A stretch of DNA of 64,000 nucleotides from Malus domestica (taxonomy: Eukaryota; Streptophyta; Magnoliopsida; Rosales; Rosaceae). The stretch lies in contig NC_091668.1 of NCBI RefSeq assembly GCF_042453785.1, forward strand, positions 875,501 to 939,500. Reading direction: 5' to 3'. Below the pieces are notes generated by a model. The model ran no database searches, was not told the DNA's origin, and was given only the letters and a program-made list of their open reading frames with translations. Below are positions 21,486 through 32,864 of the stretch, one piece after another (position 1 is the first letter of the stretch; every line of letters begins with the position of its first letter). The position numbers were made by a program, and so were the translations under genes.

Positions 21486-23177
21486 TCATATATCAGTCTC
21501 TAGGCTACGTTTAGCAAGGGAAAGAAGGAACCTGGTGAGTGCCTTTTCAGCAATCACTCTCGCAGCATCAATCTTTCCCGCATTTTCCTCCAAATCAACC
21601 TTCTGCTCCAATATAGAATGCACACTTCGGACAAGTTTCCTTAGTTCCTGTCGAGTGAAACTAGCATTAGCAACACAGAGCAAGAAACAGAACACTATGC
21701 ACCCTTACGATAAGGGAACAATTGGCATGAGAGTTAATCAACTGACTCAAGTGAATATAAACTGGCTGGGCTTCTACATAATCTGGTGGTTCAAGTGAAT
21801 CCAACTCCATAACCAGCCCTCGAGAAGGACTTTTTATCGGGAAATCAACAGTGTCGCTTAATCAGACCATCCCACTCCATTAAGGATGTGGTGGAAAAAC
21901 AGAAGTACAAGTGACCGAGGCAGCAAAGGAACTGAAAACCTTTTACACTTAGGAAGCACGTTATGACTGTTTAAACCCATTATTTGACATTAAAGACACT
22001 GGTGTCGAGATGGCATTCAACTTACCTGACGGTCAAAATCAACATTCGAAATTGAATAAACTTCATTGGTGATCTTAATGTCCTTACTGATCAGACCATC
22101 AAACCATCTGGTTGCTTCATCAATGTGAGAACCCTGCATTCGAGGCTCAAGTAATCAGATCAAATATGTCCATAAACAACTTACCAAATTTCAGCAATCT
22201 TTCTTGCACAATTTCAAACAAAGTAAATGTAACGTACCTCTTCTTCCTCCTCACAATCAGTTTCTTCCGCCTCTTCTTCGTCGGCAACATCATCAACCTC
22301 CAATGTCTCCGGACCTGATAAAGCTTGCAGCTTCCTTTCGTCGCTATCTTTTGTAGCTTGAATCAAAGCATCCATCAAGTCGGCCTCCACATCACGCAGC
22401 AGTTTCCCTTAACACGAATTGAACATATCTTTGTAAGATAAGATCACAAATTCACAATGCATGCACAAATGTAAGAAATGATTGAACTAAACAGATTCCG
22501 GGCAGGGCACAAAGTTGTTGCATCACATACCAATATAATTGAACTGCCTTCGCTTCCCTTCTCGAACATCCGGTCCTAGTTTCTGCGGCATTAACACAAA
22601 CACCTTAGCTGCAACAGCTGAAATCAGTAGCTAACACTCGTTTGAACAGAAAATAATAAACTAACCAAGCACCTTCACTAGGATCACAGCATCCAACACG
22701 TCTTGGTCCAGAGAAGCCACTCTACATCCCAATCAAATTAAAATCCATAACTCGAAATAACTAAATTTACAGGGACTTTTTTTTCAAAATTTGAAGTTTT
22801 AGGGGAGGGGGGGGGGGGAACCTGACAATGCGCTTGATTTGAGGGGTGGAGAAGGACGCGAGGTCCATAGCCCAACGGACGGCGCGGCGGGCGTGGCGCT
22901 TCAACTCGTTACGGCTCTTGTACGTGACTGAATCCGAATCCGAACCCGAACTGGCTGTGTTGGCGTCTTGGTAATCGGACGGTCTGAGCCCGCGTAATAG
23001 TTTATGGACGCCGCGAGTGGCCAGGTGGACGGTGGTCAAAGACGGACGACGGGAGTTGGTTCTGGTGGTGACCGGAAGTAATGGGGAGAAGATAAGGTGG
23101 TGGAAGGCGGCGTTTGAGCAGCAATGCTGCTGCCACATCGGCCATTGCCTCAGTAGCCGTCCCGCTTGAGCAGCCAT
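21486..23177 (-). CDS. Organellar DUF615 / YjgA (DarP)-like ribosome-associated protein
   Basis: Six exons on the minus strand: 23177-22822, 22721-22673, 22582-22531, 22407-22238, 22133-22026, 21647-21486 (stop TGA). All introns are GT-AG and join in frame, giving 298 residues. The first 80 residues are Arg/Ser/His-rich with almost no acid ('MAAQAGRLLRQWPMWQQ'), as in a mitochondrial or plastid targeting peptide. The core matches the YjgA family: 'SRNELKRHARRAVRWAMDLASF' (about 89-110), 'IKRIV' and the signature 'RRQFNYIGKLLRD' (about 146-158). A Glu/Asp-rich insert (about 185-205) precedes the C-terminal helices. Bacterial YjgA/DarP acts late in large-subunit assembly; a similar organellar role is inferred, not shown. 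Confidence 0.85.
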
Positions 23178-23239
23178 CGCCCCTCTTTCCCTCTCGCTGG
23201 TGATTTGCTATACCACATGCAACACATTTTATCCTCCTT

Positions 23240-23630
23240 GTCTTAAAAAAAAATAAGTTAAAATCGTAGTAGTGGTCTTTCAATTTTAATTAAATTAGAG
23301 AAATATTTCATCAACTAAAAGTTTATTACCATTAGCTCCTCAATTCATCAAAACGTGTAGCTATGATCTTTTTCGTCAACTTCGTCAAAATTTTGTCAAA
23401 ATAAGTTATGTTGGAATGATCATTGCTACAATTGGATTAAAATTGAGGAACAATTTCTCCAATTTGATTAAAGTTGATGAACTATTTCTCCAGTTAGATT
23501 AAAGTTGATGAACGATTGGTAATGAATTTTTAGTTGAAGGATTATAGCTGCACGTTTTGATGAGTTGATGATCTATCGTTCCAATATGGTTAAAGTTGAG
23601 AAATTATTGCTACAATTTACTCAATAAATA
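23240..23630. mobile_element. Degenerate foldback-type repeat upstream of the DUF615 gene
   Basis: Repeated 'attaaagttgatgaact' and 'ttgatgaactatt' strings together with related 'agtggtctttcaattttaa' sequence. It looks like the 18785 foldback family but too decayed to bound. Confidence 0.35.
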
Positions 23631-23819
23631 AATAAATGAGCTAAGGCCCAGGCCCATTATTAAAGACTTCAAAAGGCCTACGGTTGAATTGGGTCCCCTT
23701 CAAACTCTATATGTTATTTGGGCTGGTCTGTTTCACATGACTACTTGTTTGGGACTTGTCCTAGTATGACTAAAATGTTTTTGGACATCAAAAAGCATTT
23801 TGGATGTTCGAGATTTGTC

Positions 23820-24130
23820 GATAGATGCTAACAACTTCATATGTATGTTCTCAAAATCTACGTTGAGGAATGAAATCAAAATTTATCGACAAATACCCAA
23901 ACACTTTCGTTGCAGGTGGTCGAAATCTATCAACAGACGATTGAGGCATGCTACCTAGATTTTCGACAGGTAATGCTAGGTTTACGAACGGAGTATAAAA
24001 TTTGGTCTTCCTAGTCAACAAGTTACAATGCACGCTATCGAAATTTCTCGATGGATGCTGAGGCATGATGGCGAGATTCAACGACAGTGCTCAAGTGTTA
24101 TGTCGAGTATTGACAACTATCAAGACGTGT
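23820..24130. repeat. Degenerate internal repeats
   Basis: Diverged strings of the type 'cgaaat[c/t]t[a/c]tcgacagatg...gaggcatg' recur about every 90-120 bases (23880, 23925, 24035, 24075). No reading frame convinces me. Confidence 0.35.
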
Positions 24131-24171
24131 TACCGAGGTTTGTTGAGCATCATTTGCCAAGTTACTACTCA

Positions 24172-24380
24172 TAAAAGAAAAACTAAATAAAATAATTTGA
24201 AAATAATTTAAAAACTTCGAATTTTAATTAAAATGACAAAAAAAGTGCATAGTTCCAGTTCCAGAAGTGAGTTTTTAAAGTAAAAATATCATTTTCCAGT
24301 TCCAGAAATGACTTTTTAAAGTAAAAATATCTTTTTAGCTAAAGATGAACAATACCGAAAGAGTTTCGTTAAAACGACAA
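24172..24380 (+). mobile_element. MITE family E, divergent copy
   Basis: Same order of blocks as 20391-20540, but with an internal duplication of 'ccagttccagaa[g/a]tga' and 'tttttaaagtaaaaatat'. Confidence 0.55.
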
Positions 24381-24671
24381 AAAATTATCATCGAGTACAA
24401 TATACATCTTCAAAATAGATCTTACATTTCGTTATAAGCTGACATGAAATTGGGGGATATAATTTCCCCCAACGGTTCAGGCTGTAAAAATGGCGCCTGC
24501 AGCTTACAATATGTACACGCGAACACACAAGCTAGCTAGCACTTCGTCCAATCCGAACGACAGGCCAGTAGCAGGCTTTCCTAATTACACTAATTAACCA
24601 TGTAATTAGCTTAATTAGGTTTGTTTAATTACAGATGATCGGAATATGTTCAGAGTGAAATGTCTGTAAAT

Positions 24672-25133
24672 CTACCAGCACTGGTCGGTTTCCCATCTAC
24701 GGCCAGTCGACGACGACATTGTTGTCGCGTAAGCGTAAGACGAAGCCACGCCTGTCCTCGGCCGTCCGATCATCATCTTGCGGTCGTAATCGGCGCGTTT
24801 TTGCTCGTCGGTGAGAGTGGAGTAAGCTTCGTGGACTTTCATGAACTCGTCCGCCGATGATTTCGCAACGTCCGGGTGCAAAACCCTCGCTAACTTCCGG
24901 TACGCCGACTTGATCTCCTGGCACGTGGCGCCGGCGTGAATCCCGAGCACGTCGTAGAGTGAGGAGCTTGATCCAATGCGGGATCGCGGCCTTTCAACGG
25001 TCGATGCGCACGAGGCGGAGACGCGGAGGGGGCGGTAGCTGACGGAGGAGGGAGGAGCGCGGGGGCCGTTATTGGCGACGGAGAAAAGAGGAGAGGAGTG
25101 GCAAGTGAAGGATGAGGAGGATAGGGAAGCCAT
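24672..25133 (-). CDS. Small plastid-type J-domain protein (DnaJ11-like)
   Basis: Intronless, 153 residues from the chosen ATG at 25133. An upstream in-frame start (25193) would add 20 residues; I prefer the inner one because the protein then opens 'MASLSSSSFTCHSSP', a typical plastid transit peptide. The J domain covers about 59-118, opening 'LYDVLGIHAGATCQEIKSAY', with the HPD loop at residues 86-88 and 'EFMKVHEAYSTLTDEQKRADYD' as helices III-IV. There is no G/F region, zinc finger or C-terminal domain, so it is a type III (class C) J-protein. Such proteins stimulate ATP hydrolysis by Hsp70, here probably stromal Hsp70 (inference). A minus-strand TATAAAT at 25212-25218 lies about 80 bases upstream. 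Confidence 0.92.
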   Translation of the reverse strand: MASLSSSSFTCHSSPLFSVANNGPRAPPSSVSYRPLRVSASCASTVERPRSRIGSSSSLYDVLGIHAGATCQEIKSAYRKLARVLHPDVAKSSADEFMKVHEAYSTLTDEQKRADYDRKMMIGRPRTGVASSYAYATTMSSSTGRRWETDQCW

Positions 25134-25211
25134 TTTTGTGATTGTTGTTGCTTGCTTTGAAATTTGATTGGTATGAGTCGGATCTGTGGCCAAAGGAGTG
25201 GGAGTTTGGGG

Positions 25212-25218
25212 ATTTATA
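25212..25218 (-). promoter_or_regulatory. TATA box of the J-domain gene
   Basis: TATAAAT on the minus strand, 79 bases before the chosen start codon. Transcription starting some 30 bases downstream would still include the upstream in-frame ATG at 25193, so initiation at either ATG stays possible. Confidence 0.5.
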
Positions 25219-25705
25219 GGCAGTTGGGGATAAGAAGCGTATCACGGTTAACCGTGGTTAAAAGTTGGGGGTTGGGTTAACGAAATATGAGGCTTATCCG
25301 TTTGGGAAACCGTCTGACTCAGCGCGGCGTCGGTGTCCATTCCAATGTCCAAAAATCTGACACGGCACATGGTATGGGCATTACCGTTGGATATACAGTT
25401 TAACTGTGTTGGTTTGGGTTTTGGGTTTCACTTGGTTTCTGACTAGATTTTGTATGTGTGAGGTTGACAAATGGCAACAATGCGTTGGACCTACAGGGAC
25501 TTTGATAGGTTAACCAATAATGGAGTGACACCTTTTCCATCTTTAATTTTTACGAAAATTCTAGAATTTGCATATCTCATGGTCTGGAGAAATTTTTTCA
25601 TGGAACGAATCATAGCGTGGTACGTCATATTTCATTATATAAGTAGAGAAAAGTTTTAATTTTCAAGTATCCCTTTCGAGCAACACTACAAATCTTTCCA
25701 TAAAT

Positions 25706-26388
25706 TAAGGGTGCAACTCGGGTGGGTTGGAAGGTCAACTCAATCCGAACCTAATTTTTACAATTCAAGGTTGGGTTCGGGATAAGTTTCATTCGGGTTT
25801 ATTTGGACTAGGTTTTAATTGGATTCGGGTTTACTTGGGTTGGGTTCGGGTTGCCCAACTATTTTGAGTATAATCTTGTAACAACTTAATTTCCAAGAAT
25901 TTCTAAAAAAAATTAAGCCAAGTAGCATCAAAGCTAGTTAACTTTAATTTTATAAATAAATCAAAGTTGATGAGCAATTACTTCGAGACACAAAGAATTT
26001 AGGTTTTGGAGACTAATGACTATAAAGCTTTAGGATTTATAGACTATGAATATGGGTTGACTAATCAAAGCCTCATATTCCCTAAAAACTTAAGTAATTA
26101 TAAAGGGTAATTTATTAAAAATAAAAAGGCCGTTGATTTGTGGACTTAGCCCACTTAGATGTAGTATGAGCATTAATTGATATGAGTTACAATCTCGTTA
26201 GATTGAGTTTGGTTAATCAGGGTGGGGATGGACATGCAAAAGATCAACCCAACCCAACCCAATCAATGAACGGGTTGAAATTAGGTTGGGTTCGGACGGG
26301 TTATAACTAAAAAAACATGTTTGTTCAGGTTTAAAGTCGGGTTGGATATGGGCGGGTTCGGATTGGCCCAACCCAAGTTGCACCCTTA
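25706..26388. mobile_element. Non-autonomous hAT-type element, 683 bp
   Basis: Ends are TAAGGGTGCAAC and its perfect inverted copy. Flanks are a perfect 8-bp duplication CCATAAAT (25698-25705 and 26389-26396). The subterminal regions are rich in GGGTTGGGTTCGGG-like motifs on one side and the complementary CCCAACCC on the other, giving long foldback arms. No transposase frame. Confidence 0.9.
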
Positions 26389-26649
26389 CCATAAATTATG
26401 CACGTGGTGTATCACCTTGTATTGCAATAACATTAAAAAATCTCTCCATAGCATGGGTCATACAAATTAATAGTGAGATGTGTGCTCAAAGATTCAATAA
26501 CCAAGAATTTAACAAATAAAATTGTTAGCAGATATTATATTATGCTCTATAATAGGTAAACTCGTTATTTTGTTACATATAGTTCTTGCAACACAATCGT
26601 TGTTCATATTAACGTCAATCTTTTATTTAAGGGCGTGTTTGTATATAAA

Positions 26650-26850
26650 GAGAGAAAGTGTAGCCCACCACTTTGCTCGCTTCGCTCAAAGTGATGCGCC
26701 TTGTGTTTGGAATGTCGATCCACCTTTGTTCTTAGATGATTTGTTGGTTGAGGAATATGTATGTTAAGTTTTTTTGCCTTGTTGACTTTTGTATCTAATT
26801 ATCTCTCTCAATGAAGTTCTATCACATCTTTAAAAAAAAAAAAAAAAAAA
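26650..26850 (+). mobile_element. 5'-truncated LINE (L1-type) 3' end
   Basis: The frame ending at 26767 encodes 'RESVAHHFARFAQSDAPC' and then a 'PPLFLDDLL' tail. This is the usual C-terminus of plant L1-type polyproteins (end of the RNase H-like region). A short 3'UTR and a run of about 18 A (26831-26848) follow. Everything upstream is missing, the normal outcome of target-primed insertion. Confidence 0.7.
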
Positions 26851-27058
26851 CACTCTAGAAGAATCAAAATATGCATCTAGAAGACTCGAAATATGCATTG
26901 TTCTTCCTTCTTATACTAAAAGTCCGCCTAGTGAAAAAAATAAAATTTGCTTTCTACAAGAGTTATTTGATAGTTTTGATTTATACAAAACGATTGGATT
27001 TTAGGCAAACAGAAAGTCAAAGGAAGAAAACCGCTGTCACACAAGAATGGGGATGTTA

Positions 27059-27368
27059 GACCATCTCCAATCGAAGACTGACCAGATGGTTCATTTTAGC
27101 CATTTGGTTTTCCAAGAAATTAATATTTTAATGAACAGTGCAGTATCATATTTCTTACCATCTTCAACTAATGGCCATATGGCTCGTTTTAGCCATGTCA
27201 CAAAAAACCGTCTCCAACCGAGGGCCAAAGGGCTATAAGGTCAAACATAGGTTGGCCCTTTGGCCATTTTTTGTCCAATGGGGCCCACGAACCCTTTGCC
27301 CTGGCCTTCGGTTGGAGACGATTTTCGGACTATTTTCGGCCCTTTGGAACCTTCAATTGGAGATGACC
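27059..27368. mobile_element. Harbinger-type MITE, 310 bp
   Basis: Ends GACCATCTCCAATCGAAG and the inverted GGTCATCTCCAATTGAAGG, flanked by TTA (27056-27058 and 27369-27371). Internal 'cgtctccaaccgagggccaa' is shared with the ORF1-bearing element at 14804-16688, so this is a deletion derivative of the same family. Confidence 0.85.
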
Positions 27369-27788
27369 TTACTAGTTTAAAGTCTATTGGTAGCAAAAGA
27401 ATTATGTAGACAGAACTACATAATTTATCCATCGCAATGTTTTTATTTAATTAAAGAGTTAAGTGGTTTTATACATAAAATCTTTAGTTGTTTTCGTTAT
27501 CTAACAACTGATAATGTTAGTGAGAAACAATTAAGGAATATAAATTATATAAATATAACTTTAGTCCAACAAATAGATTCTTATGGGTACAATAACAGTT
27601 GGATCTATTATTATTTTAATAAAATAACGTAATCCAAATATAAAATAAGTAAACAAAAGCAAAAAAGTCAATTAATTGTGAAGCTAAATAGAGAATAAAC
27701 GTGAATATCTAGTTTTTAATCAAAACTACATATTAATATAACTAATTTTGTCAATAAAAAAATAATAAAATTACAACTATAACCTTTA

Positions 27789-28889
27789 GGATGCGTTTGT
27801 TGCATCGGACTGTCTCGAACTGGACTAGCTACATGGACTAAACTGTACTGGCTTAGACTAGACTAAACTGGACTAGTTTAATAAATCATTTGGTGCAGTG
27901 TCAGGACTAAGGAATAGACTAATAACAAATTCTAATATTATATTATTTAATTCATATTTATTAATATTTACATTATTTAATAAATATTTAGTAATATTTT
28001 ATTATTAAATCTGCCTATTTTCTCATTCTAGAAGCCTTATTTCATTCCCAATTCCGTTCATCCCCTGTTTCTTCCTTTTTCTCCGCCCCTCTCCCTCTGT
28101 TTTCATCCTAATTTTTCTTCGTCCATCTCCCTTTTTTTCTTCGTCCCTCTTCCTCTTCATCTCCCTTTTTTCTTCATCTCTATTCATCTCCCTCTTTTGA
28201 TGAAAGAAATTAACATCAAAATTAAACCCAGAAGCTATTCGTCTCCCAACTTCATAATCGACTCCAAATCTTCACAGTCAAACCACAAAGCAAGAAAGAG
28301 ATTGAAAATTTAGGAGTTGGGAGCGGGTTGCATGTGTGATTGGCTCGAAAGTGGGAGATGGCGAAGCTCTACAATCAAGGAGTTTCATGTTTTCTGGGTT
28401 CGGTTTGCCTTCAATCAATCCCATCGTTGATTTAAGCTTATAACCACTGCAGATTTTTTTTTTTTTTTTGTGTTTTATAGTTTTTGGGTTCGGTTTTCTA
28501 GGTTCTATTTTGCAGGTTGGATCTGAATTTGAAAAATGGAATGATTGCATTTTTTTTTTGTTTTGAATTTTGCGGGATATGGGTTTGAAAATGGTTGTGG
28601 AAGCGAGGAAGAAGATGGAGCAGGGCAAGGAAGGAGCGATGTGCGACAAGCAAGACGAGCGACGTTGAGTCTTGGACGACTGACTCTCTCGCGATTTTCT
28701 CTCTATCAGAAGAGGGCTTACGAATCCGGCCGAAATTGGGGATCCTCGTTAAGAACTCGTAGCGAGGTGGTTAATCCGAGCGAGTCCGACCTAAGCTCAT
28801 TAAACCTAATCCTGGTGTAGACCAAACAAGGGACTACAGTCTAGTCCAGTCCAGTCCAGTCCTCCCTAATCCGGTCAAACAAACGGCCC
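27789..28889. mobile_element. PIF/Harbinger-type non-autonomous element, 1.1 kb
   Basis: Left end GGATGCGTTTGTTGCA, right end (reverse complement) GGGCCGTTTGTTTGA, flanked by TTA (27786-27788 and 28890-28892). Subterminal 'ggactagactaaactggact' is mirrored by 'agtctagtccagtccagtcc'. GGGCC(C)GTTTG ends are typical of PIF-like elements. The internal CT-rich tract and short frames show no transposase domain. Confidence 0.8.
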
Positions 28890-29175
28890 TTAATACATAA
28901 TTGAAAAAAAAATGTGAGAAAAGAAAAAAAATGGGGGCATTAAAGTAATTTCAAACAAACAACATTTGCCTTTTTTTAAACCTCACAACAATGTCACCTT
29001 ATCATTATCCTCCAAACACACTCTTTCTCCATAATTACCAACACTTTTTACATTTTTTTTTTAATCTAATGCCTGCATAACTCTTGCCGGATTTTTTCTT
29101 TTAAAACAATATTTGAGAATTTTTTTTTTTTATTTCACACACATAGACTGTGTGGCGTTTGCTAGTATTAATTAT

Positions 29176-29370
29176 GGAAAGGCATCTTCTTTAGATCTCT
29201 TTCTCCTAATCCATCAAATTAGGGGATCTATGCCGTTGACATTTGATCCACGACTGAAGTTATTATAACTTTTAAAGTGTGTCTCTATTTATAACCGTTG
29301 AATCAAATTTCAATGACACGAATTTTTTGATTTGATGGATTAGAAAGAAATGATCCTAAGTTCCTTTCCA
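29176..29370. mobile_element. hAT-like MITE with about 50-bp inverted arms
   Basis: Arms 'ggaaaggcatcttctttaga...taatccatcaaat' and the mirrored 'atttgatggattagaaag...ttcctttcc'. Flanked by TTAATTAT at 29168-29175 and 29371-29378 (8 bp). About 195 bp, non-coding. Confidence 0.8.
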
Positions 29371-29379
29371 TTAATTATT

Positions 29380-29640
29380 GACGCGGTTTGTTGAGAGGCA
29401 ACCGCCGGACAGGGAAGCACATCTGGGATGGCCCACCGCAGCGGAAACACAAAAGCGGTGTAAACGACGGGCGGCCGACATGGCACGTGGGTTACCGCCG
29501 TGCGGAAGGAACGGTGGTATTAGAGTAGTAAGGCCACCAATGCCAACCGGCCACGTTGGATTTAGGAACTCTGTGATCCCATCAGCGAATGTGACGGGTA
29601 TTATTAAGGTTCATCCATAGGAGACAAGAGTTCCAATAAG
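29380..29640. other. GC-rich island, unexplained
   Basis: An unusually GC-rich stretch for this neighbourhood, with a G-box (cacgtggg, about 29483), 'gcggccgacatgg' and GATAAG motifs near its right end (about 29640 and 29668). An 80-codon plus-strand frame has no recognisable domain. It could be a relic exon or promoter of a lost gene, directly abutting the MITE on its left. Confidence 0.3.
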
Positions 29641-29831
29641 GATAAGACCAAGTTCGTGTTTCAAGGTTCGTAGGATAAGACGAAAATGACACATCAGAAA
29701 ATGTTGAATGTGACTGCTTATAAACTTATGCCCAGCTGGCTGTTTGGATGCAGACGTAATTTTATGTTTAAAGCTCTGTATTCGATTTCTAATACTGGTG
29801 AATTACATAATAATGATTAGGAAGAGACTAA

Positions 29832-30253
29832 GGGTCAATTTGGTATCATATTTGAAATTTTTTATCATTTATCAAAACATTTTTTAAGAACGTTTCTTGA
29901 AAACAATTTTCTTTAAGATTCAAAAAATTGATTGGTTTGCGATTTAAAATTTTTAAATCTTACGACTTAAACTAAACAAAAAAATCTAAAAAGAGGGGGT
30001 CGCATGATAGGGAGAAAGAGGAGAGAGGAGGAAACAAGGTAAAAGATGATTGAAGAAAAGAAATGAGTAAGTTTAAGTTTAAAAAACCTAAAAACTCACT
30101 TTTTATGTTTTTAGATAATAGATTATATTTTTGAGTTAGTCTTGAGTTCAGTTTTTTTAAATAGTCCTACCAAACAAATTTTTTAAAACCTAAAACTTAA
30201 CAATTGTTTTTTAGTTAAAAGAGTTGGATTCAAGTAGAGTACCAAACATGCCC
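29832..30253. mobile_element. PIF-like MITE, 422 bp
   Basis: Left end GGGTCAATTTGGTATC, right end (reverse complement) GGGCATGTTTGGTACTC, flanked by TAA (29829-29831 and 30254-30256). The interior is AT-rich and self-complementary. Confidence 0.75.
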
Positions 30254-31089
30254 TAAAATGCTTCTGTGAGTTCTTTTAACCGCCGAAAAAGTAGACAGCC
30301 GTGACAAAACCACAAACTGGTTTTTTAAGTATAATTTTGTGCAGTTCATTGTATAGTATAATGTTCTGGTACTGTCGCATAATATGGTAAAGATTCAACG
30401 TATATAAACCAGGTACCCATCAAAAGCAACGTAAATAAGAATGCTTGCATGTTCGTGGAAGGGACAGTGTCGAGCTAGCCGAGAAAGGGTGGCAGTGACT
30501 CAGACGGAAGCCACGCCCACGTGAGGAGATCCAACATGTATCTCGGTTTACTAAATTACAACACAAAACAATTTAAACCAGGTTAACGCTCTCCGAATTT
30601 TGTTCCCTCTGAGTACGTGTGCAGTTCTGCAGTCCTGCTTTTTTTAATCTTAATTTGTTGTCTCTTTAGCGTTAAGCAGGGAAGAGCAGAGATCTAAGTA
30701 CGGACGATGCGCCCCGTATTCGCGGCGCAAATGAAATTTGGGCGGTGCAGCGTTGCATGTTAGAAATTTAATTGAAGAATCAAATGATGAGTAGAATGAT
30801 GGGTGGCAGCGATTCAGCGAAGTGAAGCACTCAAGGCTCATGTGGAGTACTTGCTTCATTTCAATTGACTTCATGTCCCAATACAAATTGATTTGAAAAT
30901 GCTCGATCGATTGAAGAATCAAATGATGAGTATGAATATCTATTCAAAACTGTATGATGCCGATTCGTGTTTATTGATCAGAACAGTTTATCTTATAAAT
31001 CATTCTATAAATATCGTTTCTGCAAATAATCGATTAAAACAAATGTTGTTTAATCATCGAACTATATAAATTAGATGAATGAAATTGAT
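30254..31089. other. Intergenic, no gene seen
   Basis: Includes 'gcccacgtgagg' (about 30511, G-box/ABRE-like) and a direct repeat 'gaagaatcaaatgatgagta' (about 30774 and 30912). No supported frame. Confidence 0.4.
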
Positions 31090-31700
31090 AAAAGCATTAC
31101 GAACTTGTGGATGCAAATTTATTCCTCCTTGTTCTTGGACAAAATTGCACCTATAAAACAACACCTTAGGTCAAGACCAAGAGCCTCACGCACCCACGAT
31201 GAATTAGGGGGGGCTTTGGCCGAAGAACTTCCGATGTCAAAGTTAGAATTTTGAGGGAAAAATGTTTGGAGAATTTAGATAATTTAGCAAGAGTGTAGAA
31301 CTTAGGTTTATAGAGAAAATGGGGTAGTATATATAGGGCATGGCCGGCCCCCTTTGGAGAGATGGTGACCGGCCCTTTGTGGCATTTTTGGGTGTAATTT
31401 GTAGTTAATTAGCCAATTAATAGATTAATTAGGTAATAAATCAATTAATTAGCTAATTAATATAATTTGAAATGAATGTTTTGGGGGTTACATTGTGGAG
31501 AAGATTTGATGAGGATCGATGAAATAAGTTTTGAATAAATGCCTATTTTTGGCACTTTTGACTTAATTGAGAAATGATTGTCCACTGCTCGCGCGTAGGA
31601 GTTCCGGTGTTCCTTGAGGATAATTTTGTCCTTTTAACCCTAAAATCCATGTGTCGCCTCCATTTTTTTTTTATTATTTTTGGCTCCACATAACTGTCTA
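31090..31700 (-). mobile_element. Probable solo LTR (or LTR fragment), minus strand
   Basis: Read on the minus strand it has the build of an LTR: a GC-richer 'ggggccggccatgccctata' promoter block with TATATATA (about 31330), then a pyrimidine-rich leader with 'cttcggccaaagccccccc' and 'gtgcgtgaggctcttggtct'. There is no gag-pol next to it. TG/CA ends and TSD could not be fixed, so the borders are approximate. Confidence 0.45.
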
Positions 31701-32480
31701 TGTGTTTGCTCGATCGTCTCTAAACGACCTTAGTATTAATTTATTTTTTGCACAGGTGATCTTTACGGAGTAATTCATAAATATGATCAGTTTTGATCAT
31801 AAACACAAAACTCTATAATTCAAATACAAAGAATTTTATGTAGGAATCCTACTTATACTTGAGTTGCCAACATATGATAATTGGCTACTTGCAAACATCA
31901 TATTTGTGATTCCAACTTAAGAGGATTTGTGTTTGGGCCCATATCATGAACTCTTAAACATGGTCCAAACAAAACTTCGCAATTAATCAATAAAGTTTGA
32001 ACCATCTTGAAACATGTCTCACATTGAAAATTAACCTTATGAAATCAAATATCCGACAAGTGACTTGAGTCATGACAAATTTTTATTGTCGAGATGGGAT
32101 CAGATCCTATTCAAAGCACTTCACTATGAATAAATGTCTTCATGTGGTGCCACGTTAGCATGTCTCAAATCGGAAGACTCTTGAAGTTAAATCTCTTTAC
32201 ATTGAAACCACTACTACTTGCATCAAAGTTTTTGTATAAAACCTCACACCATGCACAAGTGGTTAAGCAAGAAGCCGTATTAATATTGATTAGTCGTGTA
32301 CCGCTAAACCATCTCTAAAGCTATGGCAAATCAATTTTGGTAAATTATTAATCAATGAAATTAAAATCTGTTTTTTTAATTACAAGTTTGATCCTCTATG
32401 TGAAGATGAAGCTACAGAGTTTGAGCCTATGAAGAAACCTGACTGTGGAAGATGAACTATCAAAGAGCGGGAAAGCGGAC
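31701..32480. other. Intergenic, no gene seen
   Basis: AT-rich sequence without a supported frame or terminal repeats. Confidence 0.4.
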
Positions 32481-32487
32481 GAAGGCA

Positions 32488-32540
32488 ATCCCACATCGAC
32501 GATGGAATATAATATTGGTTGAAGCGGCGTGGATAAAAGG
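32488..32540 (+). promoter_or_regulatory. snRNA-type promoter motif pair (USE plus TATA-like), candidate
   Basis: 32488-32498 is an exact match to the plant snRNA upstream sequence element RTCCCACATCG. A TATA-like 'ataaaag' begins at 32533, 34 bases after the USE. That is close to the four-helical-turn spacing known for RNA polymerase II snRNA genes in plants. A transcript would start near 32562. I do not recognise U1, U2, U4, U5, U3 or U6 sequence downstream. A C-box-like 'gtgatga' (32590) and a D-box-like 'ctga' (about 32686) bracket about 100 bases, but a terminal stem is not obvious. The 'cccacatcg' string also occurs in plant retroelement ends, so this may be coincidence. Confidence 0.3.
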
Positions 32541-32864
32541 GCGGGACAACGACCGTGAAAGGCATGATCCTTCAGGCAGAAACGGGATGTGATGAGTGGT
32601 CATAATTCGCAAATTAAAATGCGAGAGATGGGTGTCCGCCCCAAAGCCTGTTACGACAATTGGGCACTCTCCTCTTTTACCATCTGATCCCTATTCACTT
32701 CTTTACCTAAAACGCCCCCAAACACCAAATTTCAGTGAAACTTTTTTAACAAATTTATTTTCATTATTTTTAAATTTAGCATTCAGTTCAATGTGTTGTC
32801 TGTCAGTTGCATTTTTTCCAAAAAGAAAAACAATTATAAAAAGTAATTAGACAAATTAAAAACG

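Noticed and set aside
28278-28820. Frames of 123 and 91 codons
   Set aside because: They lie inside the 27789-28889 transposon and show no transposase or other domain.
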